A DNA stretch of 64,000 nucleotides, taken from contig NZ_JAULBC010000002.1 of the NCBI RefSeq assembly GCF_041060425.1, positions 868,001-932,000 of the forward strand, given 5' to 3'. A program made the position numbers and the translations under genes. The notes beneath the pieces are model-generated. The model had not been told where the DNA came from and ran no database searches. It was given only the letters and a program-made list of their open reading frames with translations. This DNA comes from Danxiaibacter flavus (lineage in GTDB: Bacteria; Bacteroidota; Bacteroidia; Chitinophagales; Chitinophagaceae). This document shows positions 25,355-34,313 of this stretch, in pieces (the stretch's first letter is position 1; every line of letters begins with the position of its first letter).

Positions 25355-27733
25355 TCAAAACAACTGTTCTGCTATTAACGCATAATAAATTTGCCCGTTG
25401 GACATAAATGAATAAGTTTTATCACCCATATTCTCTTTCATCCACAAGGACTTTTCCTTGAATGTTCTTAAAATTTGCAGAATCTCTTCCGTTGTCATTT
25501 TATGTTTCTTTTTAATCATATAAAGTTGTTTCGCCTGCCATAAATCGTTATTCGTTTTATATCCTGTCATCAAATCCGTGGCTGTCGCAAAGGACAACCG
25601 TTTGTATGAGGCAACATCCTTCATACCACGCCTTCTTAAAACTTCCTTTAGCTGCTTACAAATATTTCTGTAGATAAACCTCCGGCCGGGACGGCGCTGA
25701 TCAAATAACTTTCCTAATTTTTCAAAGACGTTTTGCACTTGCAGGTATTCATCACCCGTCAACAATAAGCCAGGCTGAAAGCCATTTAACAGGGGATCGT
25801 TTTCGGAACTATGCAGCCGCGCAGGCACACAAAACAATGGAGATTCAAGCGGAACAGATTGTAAAAATGTAATAGGTAAATGCCTGTCGGCGTACGACGG
25901 AAAATATTTTTCATAACCATTTGCAACTGCAGTGTTGCGAATGCCTACTGTTCTAAAAAATTGCCGGTATGAGTTGCGGATCGCCTGATTGTCACGTTGA
26001 ATACTGCCAACAAGACTGTCTATATTCTTTTCCAGTAAATAAGGAGACATTACACGATTCTTGCCGGGAAAAATGACATATCCCGGCTCCATAGACCGGG
26101 CAGGATAATCCAGGTAATAAACACCGGAATCCCCGGTTAATAGTGAAAAATCATTTTGTGCCAGGACTTGCCTCGAATCAATTAGCTTCTCTTTCTTAAG
26201 TTCTGCATTATTAGCCGAAACACTCATTACCAGATCTTTTCCCTGGATCACAAAATCATTAAATGACGGATGTGAAACATTATGCGTTTGAAAGACAAGT
26301 ATTCGGGCATCCACCCTATTAACCGAACGGACAACGTCACTCCATGAAGTTCCCTCGTTCACATTGTTTCCAGCAGCCCCTATCAAAACAATTATATTAC
26401 TTTCATTCTCATGCTTGTCCAACAGCTTCGCTCCCTGCATTATACCGGCAAACATTGCCTGCGCCACGGTATCATTATTACATTTATTTATCTCAGTTAA
26501 TTGCTTCTGGAAAAAAACGGCTAGCTCATCAATATCTTCATGCAAGGGAAATACATTCGTTACATCTCTGCAACTGACTAAATTGTCCTTATACAAAACT
26601 GCTCCGTACCTGATATTTTTAAAACCGCTGGCACTTCGCAGGTTTGCATTCAATGACTGTAATGTATTCAACAAGCCACCAACGTATTTGCCGTTAGTCT
26701 TACCTCCATCTACAACAAAAACAATATTCAGATTATCCTGGGTGCGTATAGTTTTCCTGCATTCATCATAGCTAATTTTATTCCCCAAAACATTAATCGC
26801 AAAATTCCTGCTATAATCAAATATGTCTGTTAATACCATTGTTTTGACGTAGCTGTCTGCAGAATCATGTTTTATTACTCTTTCTAAAGGATATAATTCA
26901 TCAATAACTTTCTTATTGCAGTTGTTGCCGCCCAGCGGGAAAGAAAGTGCACTTAACGCAGTATCTGTAAAAAAAAGTTCACCTTCTCTGGTGGTGTCAT
27001 TCTTTAAAGTTGCCAGAAAAGACCGGTTTCCCCACAATTTTATATAATCAGCATCTATCCAGCCAATCATATTTTGCTTGCAGTTATCAACGGTAAAATG
27101 TGCCATTTTTCCAACTAACCATCTTTTTCCATCGTCCGATTGTTTATAAACAAACAGCAGATCTCGCAAAGCCTGCTTCATGTGCTGCGTGTTGGTTAAT
27201 GGCGAAGAAAAAGACAGCAACGAATCACTGACAATATTTGAAGAATAAGATTGTATGATGTTTTCATTCTTGAATACAGCAATTGCTTTTGTGGAGAACA
27301 ATGACAACCGATCTTTTAATGTGCCGCGCCACAACAACAAATTATTCTTATTTATCCAACCCAAATAATCGGCACTTTTAGCATCAATCTTATGATTCAG
27401 CGGTGTCTTCAATAATTTGGGATCGTACTTTATCAGTTCAACAAAATCTCCTTTTTGTCCAACAACGTAACAGGCATCCATAAATGCAAGACTTTTAAAC
27501 ACAATATCATTTCCGGCTTTGGTGTATGTGAGATTTTCATTTCTGTCCGAAAACACTACCCAGTTCTCCTTTTCAGGAAAATAACCTGTTGTTAGCAAAA
27601 GATCTTCTCCCCGCAACCTATACAAGGTATTTGCCGGAGTTTTGGCGACAGTCATCTTTTTTGCAAAAAGTTGCGCCGACATGTTATTGATCATAGAGAA
27701 ATAAACAAGGACAATCAGGCTGAAATTTTTCAT
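25355..27733 (-). CDS. tssR: T6SSiii envelope protein TssR (VWA-like domain)
   Basis: Periplasmic protein of 792 residues with a signal peptide ending near SAQ (about residue 21). Central residues about 330-520 look like a von Willebrand A fold: LNIVFVVDGGKTNGKYVGG, with the metal site degenerate at DGGKT, and SNIIVLIGAAGNNVNEGTSW. The N-terminal third is beta-rich (possible SH3-like units with YLGWINKNNL and MIGWIDADYIKLW), and the C-terminal third is helical. These features and position after tssP fit TssR, part of the Bacteroidota-specific TssNQOPR envelope complex. It ends the minus-strand right block, 60 bases after tssP. Confidence 0.85.
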   Translation of the reverse strand: MKNFSLIVLVYFSMINNMSAQLFAKKMTVAKTPANTLYRLRGEDLLLTTGYFPEKENWVVFSDRNENLTYTKAGNDIVFKSLAFMDACYVVGQKGDFVELIKYDPKLLKTPLNHKIDAKSADYLGWINKNNLLLWRGTLKDRLSLFSTKAIAVFKNENIIQSYSSNIVSDSLLSFSSPLTNTQHMKQALRDLLFVYKQSDDGKRWLVGKMAHFTVDNCKQNMIGWIDADYIKLWGNRSFLATLKNDTTREGELFFTDTALSALSFPLGGNNCNKKVIDELYPLERVIKHDSADSYVKTMVLTDIFDYSRNFAINVLGNKISYDECRKTIRTQDNLNIVFVVDGGKTNGKYVGGLLNTLQSLNANLRSASGFKNIRYGAVLYKDNLVSCRDVTNVFPLHEDIDELAVFFQKQLTEINKCNNDTVAQAMFAGIMQGAKLLDKHENESNIIVLIGAAGNNVNEGTSWSDVVRSVNRVDARILVFQTHNVSHPSFNDFVIQGKDLVMSVSANNAELKKEKLIDSRQVLAQNDFSLLTGDSGVYYLDYPARSMEPGYVIFPGKNRVMSPYLLEKNIDSLVGSIQRDNQAIRNSYRQFFRTVGIRNTAVANGYEKYFPSYADRHLPITFLQSVPLESPLFCVPARLHSSENDPLLNGFQPGLLLTGDEYLQVQNVFEKLGKLFDQRRPGRRFIYRNICKQLKEVLRRRGMKDVASYKRLSFATATDLMTGYKTNNDLWQAKQLYMIKKKHKMTTEEILQILRTFKEKSLWMKENMGDKTYSFMSNGQIYYALIAEQLF

Positions 27734-27793
27734 TGATAAAGGGTTGTAAAATACGCGTTATGGCAAGCAGAGAATGTAGTGAGCAGCAGTATA

Positions 27794-28714
27794 TTATCTT
27801 AGTTCTCTGCCCTGCTTTACTTCAATCAATTTCATGCATTTGAGATCTTCCTGTAAAATCAATTTAACTGATTGAATCTCGACATCTTTGTCGAACTGCA
27901 GACCGAGGCAATAGCTACTGAAATCATTTATTTTTTGCCCATTGATCTTAACTGCAATCTTTTCACTGCGGCATAAATATTTATCCAGAAGATAATAGTA
28001 GTGCTTATTGAAGTTATTTCCATCTGCGATCTGCTGTAAATGGAATTTAAAATCATTCTCACGCTGTCTGTATGCACTGTCAAAATTCAGTATACTATCC
28101 TGGCTCGCTTTAAAGGACGGATCAATATGAATGGTATGTCGTGCAGGGTATTCACTATTGTCCGTATACAGTAATACAGTATAATCGCCGGGAGCCTGGT
28201 AGAAATATTGAACAAAAGACTCCCTGGAATCAACTGTACTTGTTTCTCCAAACCGCCACCGGTATTGTTGCGCTCCCTTTCCGCCTGCCCGGAAAACGAG
28301 GTTTTCGAACTGCATTCCCGTTTGCGGCCCCTGGATGTAGGTGATTGAATCTTCGACAGCATATACCCTGGCCGTATCTTTTACAGTGACAAAAAAAGTA
28401 TCCGTGTACTTATTGTTAATTGTCAGCAACACTGTATAGTTACCCGGACGCTCGTATTGGTGATAACCCGAAGCAGAAAAAGATTGAGATCCATCTCCAA
28501 ACAACCATCTCTGTTGTTTCGCAAAGCTTGTGCTATCCACAAAGAACATCGTATCCTTTAAAGAAATTACTCTTGGATAAACGATGGCAATTACATCTTC
28601 ATTGGCTGGTAGAAGCTTTTTAACGCCAATCACATTAACAAGCACCAGAACAGCTACCAAAAATGGGAGCAATGCTATCTTAAATATGTTTCGATTGTAA
28701 AACATGCAAAACAA
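27794..28714 (-). CDS. tssP: T6SSiii envelope protein TssP (PKD domains)
   Basis: This 306-residue protein has one N-terminal transmembrane helix (about 10-31) and two PKD-type beta-sandwich repeats. The repeats are marked by QRWLFGDGSQSFSASGYHQY with GNYTVLLTI, and YRWRFGETSTVDSRESFVQYFY with GDYTVLLYT. A C-terminal helical region of about 95 residues ends in Cys/Lys-rich strands. This is the TssP architecture: inner-membrane anchored with periplasmic PKD repeats. The start codon directly follows the stop of the upstream tssO (no spacer), so the two are translationally coupled. Confidence 0.85.
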   Translation of the reverse strand: MFCMFYNRNIFKIALLPFLVAVLVLVNVIGVKKLLPANEDVIAIVYPRVISLKDTMFFVDSTSFAKQQRWLFGDGSQSFSASGYHQYERPGNYTVLLTINNKYTDTFFVTVKDTARVYAVEDSITYIQGPQTGMQFENLVFRAGGKGAQQYRWRFGETSTVDSRESFVQYFYQAPGDYTVLLYTDNSEYPARHTIHIDPSFKASQDSILNFDSAYRQRENDFKFHLQQIADGNNFNKHYYYLLDKYLCRSEKIAVKINGQKINDFSSYCLGLQFDKDVEIQSVKLILQEDLKCMKLIEVKQGRELR

Positions 28715-29245
28715 TTAATTTGCCCTTGCAGCCTGAGCTGCGCGCAATTGATTCATTAAAATTTCTCCATCCTTATAGCCGATCTCACAATCCGTCAGTT
28801 GCTTCTGAAACATTTGCACATTTGCGACTTTTCGTTTCAGCGTAAGCATATCTTCGAAATAACTGGTAAGAAACGCGGCCATCTGGCGAAAACTGGCATA
28901 ACGAATGTCATGCACGGTTACGTCGTCGGCCAGGTCGTTTAGTTCCTTCACCTGGCTTGTGATATCCGCCTCCACAATTGTGTTGAGCGTCCCGTTTTGC
29001 AATGCGGTAATCCTTTCAAACGTACTGTCAAAAAGTGCAGAAGCATACTTCTTTCTTTCATCAAACGCTCTTGCTTTTTTCAGATAAGCATTTTCTACTA
29101 TCGACTTGGATGTAAAAGGGTTGTTGCTGTTCCGGAAAATAATCCAGACAAGGAGCGATACTGTAAACACGAATATGCAAACAAGGTAAATAAGGTACTG
29201 ACGTTTTTCTCTTCGTCCAAGGGTTATCAGGTTATCTCTTTCCAT
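28715..29245 (-). CDS. tssO: T6SSiii membrane protein TssO, second copy
   Basis: Inner-membrane protein of 176 residues. It has a basic cytoplasmic start (LGRREKRQ), one transmembrane helix (about 17-37), then a long helical, probably coiled-coil periplasmic part with LKRKVANVQMFQKQLTDCE. This matches the TssO topology. It directly precedes tssP with no gap and lies 5 bases after another TssO-like gene, so the locus has tandem TssO-like proteins. It is similar in size and topology to its neighbour, but their sequences are clearly diverged. Confidence 0.78.
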   Translation of the reverse strand: MERDNLITLGRREKRQYLIYLVCIFVFTVSLLVWIIFRNSNNPFTSKSIVENAYLKKARAFDERKKYASALFDSTFERITALQNGTLNTIVEADITSQVKELNDLADDVTVHDIRYASFRQMAAFLTSYFEDMLTLKRKVANVQMFQKQLTDCEIGYKDGEILMNQLRAAQAARAN

Positions 29246-29250
29246 GGGTG

Positions 29251-29751
29251 CTAATTGGCCAATTGATTATGTCTTAATATGGAATTTCTGATTGAAGTGT
29301 TCTTGTCCATACAACTGCGGAGATCTCTTTTCAACAGGTCCTCAGCATTGTGAATCTTTACAAGTGAATCTTTTAAAAGGATCATTGCATTCAACCGGTT
29401 CAAAACATAAGTATAAGTTGAAAAATGATTGCTGCTATCTTCGCCCACTTGCCTGGCGATACGGTCTTTTTGATCGGCAATAAACTTTTCTAAAAAAATG
29501 TAATTGTCAACTTTGTCAGCATCGATATAAGAAAGGCTTTTATACAGCGAGTCCATTTGATCCTGGAGCACGAGTTGTTTATTAATGATGTTCTTGTAAT
29601 CCTGTATTTTAGATAGATAGACGGACTTTTGCTTTTGAGCGGCCCATACAAAAAAATAGACAGGTAATAAAGACGCACAGACGAGAATGACAAATAGCAG
29701 CCAAAAATAAAGGGTCTTCTTTATGATCTCATTTCTGTTATGAGCTATCAT
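29251..29751 (-). CDS. T6SSiii membrane protein, TssO-like, first copy
   Basis: A 166-residue protein with a basic N-terminus, one transmembrane helix (about 13-36, YFWLLFVILVCASLLPVYFF) and a periplasmic helical part with NKQLVLQDQMDSLYKSL. Architecture equals TssO. It heads the tssO-tssO-tssP-tssR operon. It could instead fill the place of the apparently missing TssQ, but it has no lipobox, whereas TssQ is described as a lipoprotein. No gene symbol is assigned for that reason. Confidence 0.72.
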   Translation of the reverse strand: MIAHNRNEIIKKTLYFWLLFVILVCASLLPVYFFVWAAQKQKSVYLSKIQDYKNIINKQLVLQDQMDSLYKSLSYIDADKVDNYIFLEKFIADQKDRIARQVGEDSSNHFSTYTYVLNRLNAMILLKDSLVKIHNAEDLLKRDLRSCMDKNTSIRNSILRHNQLAN

Positions 29752-29766
29752 AGAAATTCGGGGTTT

Positions 29767-29781
29767 AGGGCCACAAATATA
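29767..29781 (-). promoter_or_regulatory. Predicted promoter -7 box of the tssO-tssO-tssP-tssR operon
   Basis: On the minus strand, TATATTTG at 29781-29774 matches the Bacteroidota TAnnTTTG consensus, 23 bases upstream of the first TssO start codon. No convincing -33 TTTG is visible at 19-21 bases upstream, which lowers confidence. Confidence 0.4.
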
Positions 29782-29932
29782 TAATATTCATACTACATGT
29801 GTTATTTTTTTTATGTTTGCATAATACTTTGCTTGCGGAGATTTTGCCTTCTATCCCAACTTCCTTCTGCATCAAGTTTTTTTGAGTTAATTTTCTCACC
29901 CATTATTTGTGTTCACCACTCAATAACCGTCT

Positions 29933-30406
29933 ATGCAGATGAAACAATATCTTATCGACACATTTCTTTTCAATGATGCGACCAACAAGCAATTGCTTCA
30001 AAAAATAAAAATGCTGCCGGAACCTTCGGAAGCTATCGCGTTTTTCAGTCATCTGATCAACAGCCAGTACAAGTGGATGGCGCGCATCAAACACGAAACC
30101 AGGGCCCCACAAATGGATTGGTGGTTGCCAGTTTATCCAATGGAGGCTTTAGAAAAAGAATGGACAAAAAGTCTTGCACTATGGATTGATTACATACAAC
30201 AAAAAGAAGACGAAGAGTTAATGAAAGAAGTAACGTTTATCGGCTACGATGGCACCCTTTGGGCTGCTACCTCAATAGATATTGCGTTACAACTTAACTA
30301 TCACTCCATTCATCACCGCGCACAAATTCAAACACTCATCCGCAAGCAGGGATTGGAGCCCGATTTTGTGGATTATATTGGAACGAGATACCGGAGGGTG
30401 AAGTAA
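29933..30406 (+). CDS. DinB-fold protein (YfiT/DinB superfamily)
   Basis: Four-helix-bundle protein of 157 residues. It has the early helix with FNDATNKQLLQKIKMLP, the FFSHLINSQYKWMARIK segment (conserved His in helix 2) and the NYHSIHHRAQIQTLIRKQGLEP motif near 125-146, whose histidines usually bind a metal. Members are damage-inducible or thiol-S-transferase-like enzymes; the precise reaction is unknown. An alternative start is Met3. It is divergent from the T6SS right block and probably unrelated to it. Confidence 0.82.
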   Translation: MQMKQYLIDTFLFNDATNKQLLQKIKMLPEPSEAIAFFSHLINSQYKWMARIKHETRAPQMDWWLPVYPMEALEKEWTKSLALWIDYIQQKEDEELMKEVTFIGYDGTLWAATSIDIALQLNYHSIHHRAQIQTLIRKQGLEPDFVDYIGTRYRRVK

Positions 30407-30784
30407 GTTAAAAGTAAAAATTCAAAACCTTTATTGTCGGGCTAAAATTTCGAAATAGTAATTGCTTGACAATGGTCATGCTCACTCATTTTAATCTAAT
30501 CAAGAACATTAATTCGATTTATACAATCCCGAAGGGATGGAATTATTATAGCAATAGCTAAATTAAATATTCAAAACCCTGAAAGGGTGGCACAATAAAT
30601 GTAATGTCAACCCTTCGGGTTTTAAAAATAGGGCGTATCTCTTTTTCTATAATAATTCCATCCCTTCGGGATTATGTTAACCTGTTCTAAAAAATTCCTT
30701 CGCTTTAATCAACGTAAAACGTACAACTTATAACGTACAACCACTTCGCACTCTTTTGACTTTTGAATTTTTACTTTTTACTTA
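30407..30784. repeat. Nested inverted-repeat element filling the spacer
   Basis: A perfect 27-bp inverted repeat (left arm 30525-30551 beginning AATCCCGAAGGGATGG, right arm 30647-30673) encloses a smaller imperfect one (30573-30588 against 30610-30623, ACCCTGAAAGGGT type). The whole spacer is bounded by a third inverted pair, GTTAAAAGTAAAAATTCAAA at about 30407 and its complement at about 30757-30784. No gene is present. The structure suggests a MITE-like or REP-type element. Confidence 0.75.
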
Positions 30785-31776
30785 ACCTTATCCCTCCTCT
30801 CCTTCAACTCTCTCCACGTAGTTAAAATTATATGCTCATCCTGCAAAGCCTTTTTTAATGCAGGATCAATCATCGCCAGCATATCGCCGCGGCGAACAGG
30901 GCCTGAATCGGAGATCTCTTTAAACACTTCGGTGGTAGCTGTACAATGCATGATCATCATGGTAACGCCGGGTTGCAAGGACTTTAGTCCTTCAATATAT
31001 TTCTGCGTTTTATAAGCCTGTAATTTTTTGTCGTCATTCTTTACGTCATCAGGAATGGTCCAGCCGTAACTCTCGTTGTGCAGATCGTCAAGCACTGGCA
31101 AACCTGCATCCCACAGATTTTTGCCTACCTGGCGAAACTGATTCATTTGCTGATCAGAGAATTTTTGCTGAGCCTGGATCAGTGTTGCTTTACCTGCGGG
31201 GAACATTACCGGAATTTGATTTTCTATGCCCAATCGAATGTATTGTTTTAAAAACTCAGGACTGGCGAACAATGTACCCATGTGGCTGTCAAGATGCGTT
31301 GGCTTCATGCCCATCGTAATGGCACGATCTAATTGCGCTTTTATTTCTTTGTACACTTCATCTGCCGATGCATGTTGCACAACGTCACCAACGCCTTTCC
31401 ATAAATTGCCTTCGGTATCGGTAAGTCCAGGTACGTTTGTCTTTCCGGCTAATGGCACCCAGCGATAGTTCTTCCACTCGGCATTTAATGTCAAATGAAG
31501 CCCGGCATCTATTTGCGGGTTGGCGTTAAGAAATGCGACAAACGCGGGCACCCACGGACAAGGCATCATAACACTGCAACTATTTGCAACGCCTTTTGTC
31601 ATCGCGGTTATGGCGCCTTCATTTGAGTCAAAACTCATTCCCGCATCATCTACATGCAGGATCAATACTTTGGCTCCTTTAGGAAATCCGAGTTTTTCAG
31701 CGTAAGTAGTTTCTGAAGTTTGCGCAGAAACAAAAACGGTAACGAAGCAAAACAAAAGGAAAGATAGTTTTTTCAT
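30778..31776 (-). CDS. YdjC/ChbG-type carbohydrate deacetylase, secreted
   Basis: Probable periplasmic deacetylase of about 332 residues. The signal peptide MKKLSFLLFCFVTVFVSAQT sets the start at 31776; the frame continues to 31809 but the extra 11 residues precede a normal signal sequence. YdjC signatures are ILHVDDAGMS (metal-binding Asp pair), GLHLTLNAEW, PTHLDSHMGT and the late MIMHCT. YdjC proteins remove acetyl groups from chito-oligosaccharides or related sugars. It lies before a cluster of sugar-oxidation genes but is separated by the NUDIX gene and a gap. Confidence 0.87.
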   Translation of the reverse strand: MKKLSFLLFCFVTVFVSAQTSETTYAEKLGFPKGAKVLILHVDDAGMSFDSNEGAITAMTKGVANSCSVMMPCPWVPAFVAFLNANPQIDAGLHLTLNAEWKNYRWVPLAGKTNVPGLTDTEGNLWKGVGDVVQHASADEVYKEIKAQLDRAITMGMKPTHLDSHMGTLFASPEFLKQYIRLGIENQIPVMFPAGKATLIQAQQKFSDQQMNQFRQVGKNLWDAGLPVLDDLHNESYGWTIPDDVKNDDKKLQAYKTQKYIEGLKSLQPGVTMMIMHCTATTEVFKEISDSGPVRRGDMLAMIDPALKKALQDEHIILTTWRELKERRDKVK

Positions 31777-31809
31777 ATAGCTAGTTTGGTGTAAAAAGTC
31801 AAAATTCAA

Positions 31810-32141
31810 AAACGAAGCACGCTGGTTTCACACGGCGCAGCAACGAAACGATGGCAAACTTTCACGCACCGAATGCAAAGAAGCGGCGACGCAACGATAC
31901 ATCAAATGCCAATTTAATCTATCGATAAACGCTTTTTTTTGACCCCAACGGATTTATTCATTAATCTTATTTGCCCTTCAGCTTTTCCCTTTGTGCCCCT
32001 TTCTGTCATCGTGCCTTCGTGGCAAAAACTCCGTGTACCTCNNNNNNNNNNNNNNNNNNNNNNNNNNNNNNNNNNNNNNNNNNNNNNNNNNNNNNNNNNN
32101 NNNNNNNNNNNNNNNNNNNNNNNNNNNNNNNNNNNNNNNNN
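31810..32141. other. Spacer with a 100-N assembly gap
   Basis: Bases 32042-32141 are unknown. The gap falls inside a tandem array: the sequence before it ends with the same cgtggcaaaaactccgtgta word that ends each unit at its right. Read left of the gap, the copy is diverged. Array length and anything else inside the gap cannot be known from this window. Confidence 0.9.
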
Positions 32142-32600
32142 CCTGCCGTCGTGCCTCCGTGGTTTATAAACCTCCTTCCAACAACATAATCTTCACTTTC
32201 AAAATAGCAATCACTAATTTCGTCTACTTATGCTTTTTTTAACGAACTAGCGCTCCTTAATAACCTTAATTGTTTTTCAGCTTTTTTGTGCCTCTTTCAG
32301 TCTTTGCGCGTTCGTGGCAAAAACTCCGTGTACCTCCCTGCCGTCGTGCCTCCGTGGTTTATAAACCTCCTTCCAACAACATAATCTTCACTTTCAAAAT
32401 AGCAATCACTAATTTCGTCTACTTATGCTTTTTTTTAACGAACTGCGCTCCTTAATAACCTTAATTGTTTTTCAGCTTTTTTGTGCCTCTTTCAGTCTTT
32501 GCGCCTTCGTGGCAAAAACTCCGTGTACCTCCCTGCTGTCGTGCCTCCGTGGTTTATAAACCTCCTTCCAACAACATAATCTTCACTTTCAAAATAGCAG
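32142..32600. repeat. 195-bp tandem repeat containing the 3' end of the NUDIX gene
   Basis: Units begin at 32142, 32337 and 32532 (period 195), almost identical over their length. Each contains the antisense of the last 15 codons and stop of the NUDIX gene (AILKVKIMLLEGGL), followed by downstream sequence with cttcgtggcaaaaactccgt. The third unit runs into the real gene and diverges after about 32600. Copies left of 32142 are lost in the gap. Confidence 0.85.
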
Positions 32601-33111
32601 TTACCGAAACAGAATCGGTGATCTTACCGGTAGTTACCATTTCATAAGCCTCATCAAAAGGAATTTTTTTCACCATCAACTGCTCTGTTTCTTCCGGATC
32701 AGGATTGTGCATGCTTAACTCCTGCGCAAGATAGACGATGGACAACTCATCGCTGATTGAGTTAGACAAATGCATCTCAATCAGCTTCGTCCATTTTGCC
32801 GCTTTCAACCCGGTTTCCTCCAACAGTTCCCGTTTGGCAGCTTCGAGCGGCTGTTCATCAAAAGGACCACCACCTTCAGGAATCTCCCAGGAATATTGAT
32901 CCAATGTAAAACGGAACTGGCCAACGAGGTAGGTATTCATATCTTCATCCAATACCATTACCCCTATCGCTACATTCTTAAAATGCACTTTGCCATAAAT
33001 TCCTTTCCCGCCAGACGGGTTGATCACGTCATACTCCGTGACATTGATCCACTTGTTATCGTACTTTTCCCGGGAACCGAGAATTGTCCAGGGATTTGTT
33101 TGTTCGTTCAT
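32554..33111 (-). CDS. NUDIX hydrolase (ADP-ribose pyrophosphatase-like)
   Basis: Cytoplasmic pyrophosphohydrolase of 185 residues with the Nudix box GPFDEQPLEAAKRELLEETG near residues 93-112. The N-terminal strands (WTILGSREKYDNKWINVTEYDVINPSG) resemble ADP-ribose/nucleoside-diphosphate sugar pyrophosphatases. The substrate is not certain. Its last 15 codons lie inside a 195-bp tandem repeat, which means copies of its 3' end stand downstream. The body of the gene looks intact. Confidence 0.88.
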   Translation of the reverse strand: MNEQTNPWTILGSREKYDNKWINVTEYDVINPSGGKGIYGKVHFKNVAIGVMVLDEDMNTYLVGQFRFTLDQYSWEIPEGGGPFDEQPLEAAKRELLEETGLKAAKWTKLIEMHLSNSISDELSIVYLAQELSMHNPDPEETEQLMVKKIPFDEAYEMVTTGKITDSVSVTAILKVKIMLLEGGL

Positions 33112-33115
33112 TAAC

Positions 33116-33339
33116 AGGTGTCAGGTATCAGGCGTCAGGTATCAGCTATCAGCTATCAGCGACCGACGCCTGTCCTGAATTATTTTACAATTAATTAAAA
33201 TGTTTTTGCGCGTAGAACATAACAAAAGCAGCACGAATCACCAAACGGAGAACAGGTATCCAACACCTGAAACTAACTCATGCCTGATACCTGATACCTG
33301 AAACCTCATACCCCACACCTCATAGCTGATAGCTCACAG
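33116..33339. repeat. Opposed AGCTATC / ACCTGATA stutter repeats
   Basis: Left block 33118-33165 is built of gtcaggtatcag and agctatcagctatcagc units. Right block 33262-33342 is built of their reverse complements (gcctgatacctgatacctga, catagctgatagctcacagc). Together they could form a long imperfect hairpin between the NUDIX and ThuA genes, both on the minus strand. No gene is seen between them. Confidence 0.65.
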
Positions 33340-34068
33340 CTATTTCCGCCCCATCGCATACTTAATCCCACCCAGCAAATGCTGCAGGTACAAAGGATCT
33401 TTGTAAGAATCATCTGTATGACCAAGCTCAGTATAAAAAGCACGACCGCCATCAAACTCATGATACCAGCTCATGGGATGGTAGTTGCCATTTTCACCGC
33501 CTTTGTAGCTGCTTTCATCAATGGTTATGAGTACATGAACATTATTATCAAGCTGCAGATTTTTGAAATTGTACCATTCATCAAAACGTTTCCATTCACG
33601 CGGCAAATGTTTGGTCGCGATGAAAGTTGAGTCAACTACATGCAATACAGCTTCCTGCTGTTTGGGATGACTTTTAAATTGCGCTCCAACCAATTTGTTG
33701 TACCAGGGCCAGTCGTACTCGGTATCAGTTGCTGCATGTACACCAACGTATCCGCCGCCAGACTGAATGTATTTTTGAAAGGCATCTTGTTCAGCATCAC
33801 CCAATACGTTCATCGTTGTGCTTAAAAATATTACCGCGTTATATTGTTTAAGATTGGCCTTATTAAATTTTGTACTGTCGGTGGTTGTATCAACTGAGAA
33901 ACCATTGTCCTTGCCCAATTGCTGAATGGCAGCGATGCCGGCAGGAATGGAAGAATGGTGAAAGCCGGCAGTTTTTGAAAACACCAGCACTTTGTATTGT
34001 TTTTTTGCAAGGGCAGCAACACTAAAGAAAAGCAGCAAGCTAAAGGAAAGCAATAGTTTTTTGTTCAT
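33340..34068 (-). CDS. Secreted ThuA-like domain protein
   Basis: A 242-residue protein with signal peptide (ends near ALA-KK). The ThuA-like glutamine-amidotransferase fold is shown by YKVLVFSKTAGFHHSSI, AVIFLSTTMNVL, FQKYIQSGGGYVGVHAATD, YHEFDGGRAFYTELGHT and the final HLLGGIKYAMGRK. ThuA proteins occur with sugar oxidoreductases, and ThuA/ThuB act in 3-keto-disaccharide use. Divergent from the Gfo/Idh gene at 34314 and near a DUF1080 gene, it fits a small keto-sugar cluster. Confidence 0.88.
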   Translation of the reverse strand: MNKKLLLSFSLLLFFSVAALAKKQYKVLVFSKTAGFHHSSIPAGIAAIQQLGKDNGFSVDTTTDSTKFNKANLKQYNAVIFLSTTMNVLGDAEQDAFQKYIQSGGGYVGVHAATDTEYDWPWYNKLVGAQFKSHPKQQEAVLHVVDSTFIATKHLPREWKRFDEWYNFKNLQLDNNVHVLITIDESSYKGGENGNYHPMSWYHEFDGGRAFYTELGHTDDSYKDPLYLQHLLGGIKYAMGRK

Positions 34069-34313
34069 ATTTGGTTGTTATTAAACAAGTAAGAAAGCAT
34101 AAACTTACAGAATGTAATTTCAAAACAAAAATGGAATAGCAAATTGTCGGTAAATATGGCAATGAAACCGGAAACTGAAACGGGCGAAAAGAAAATTTAA
34201 TAATTGTGTGAATGACACATATGTTTTATGCTTAATTTACAATGTTTTTCCGGTTAGCCCCCCAAGCACAGTTCCGGGCTAAGTTTCAAAAATCCTTTAA
34301 AACATTGCCATTT

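Noticed and set aside
32142..32600. Array resembling a CRISPR
   Set aside because: Units are 195 bases, nearly identical throughout and lack unique spacers; no cas gene is near.
31939..32647. Several short plus-strand open frames around the N gap
   Set aside because: They cross the gap or are repeated copies of the antisense of the NUDIX 3' end.
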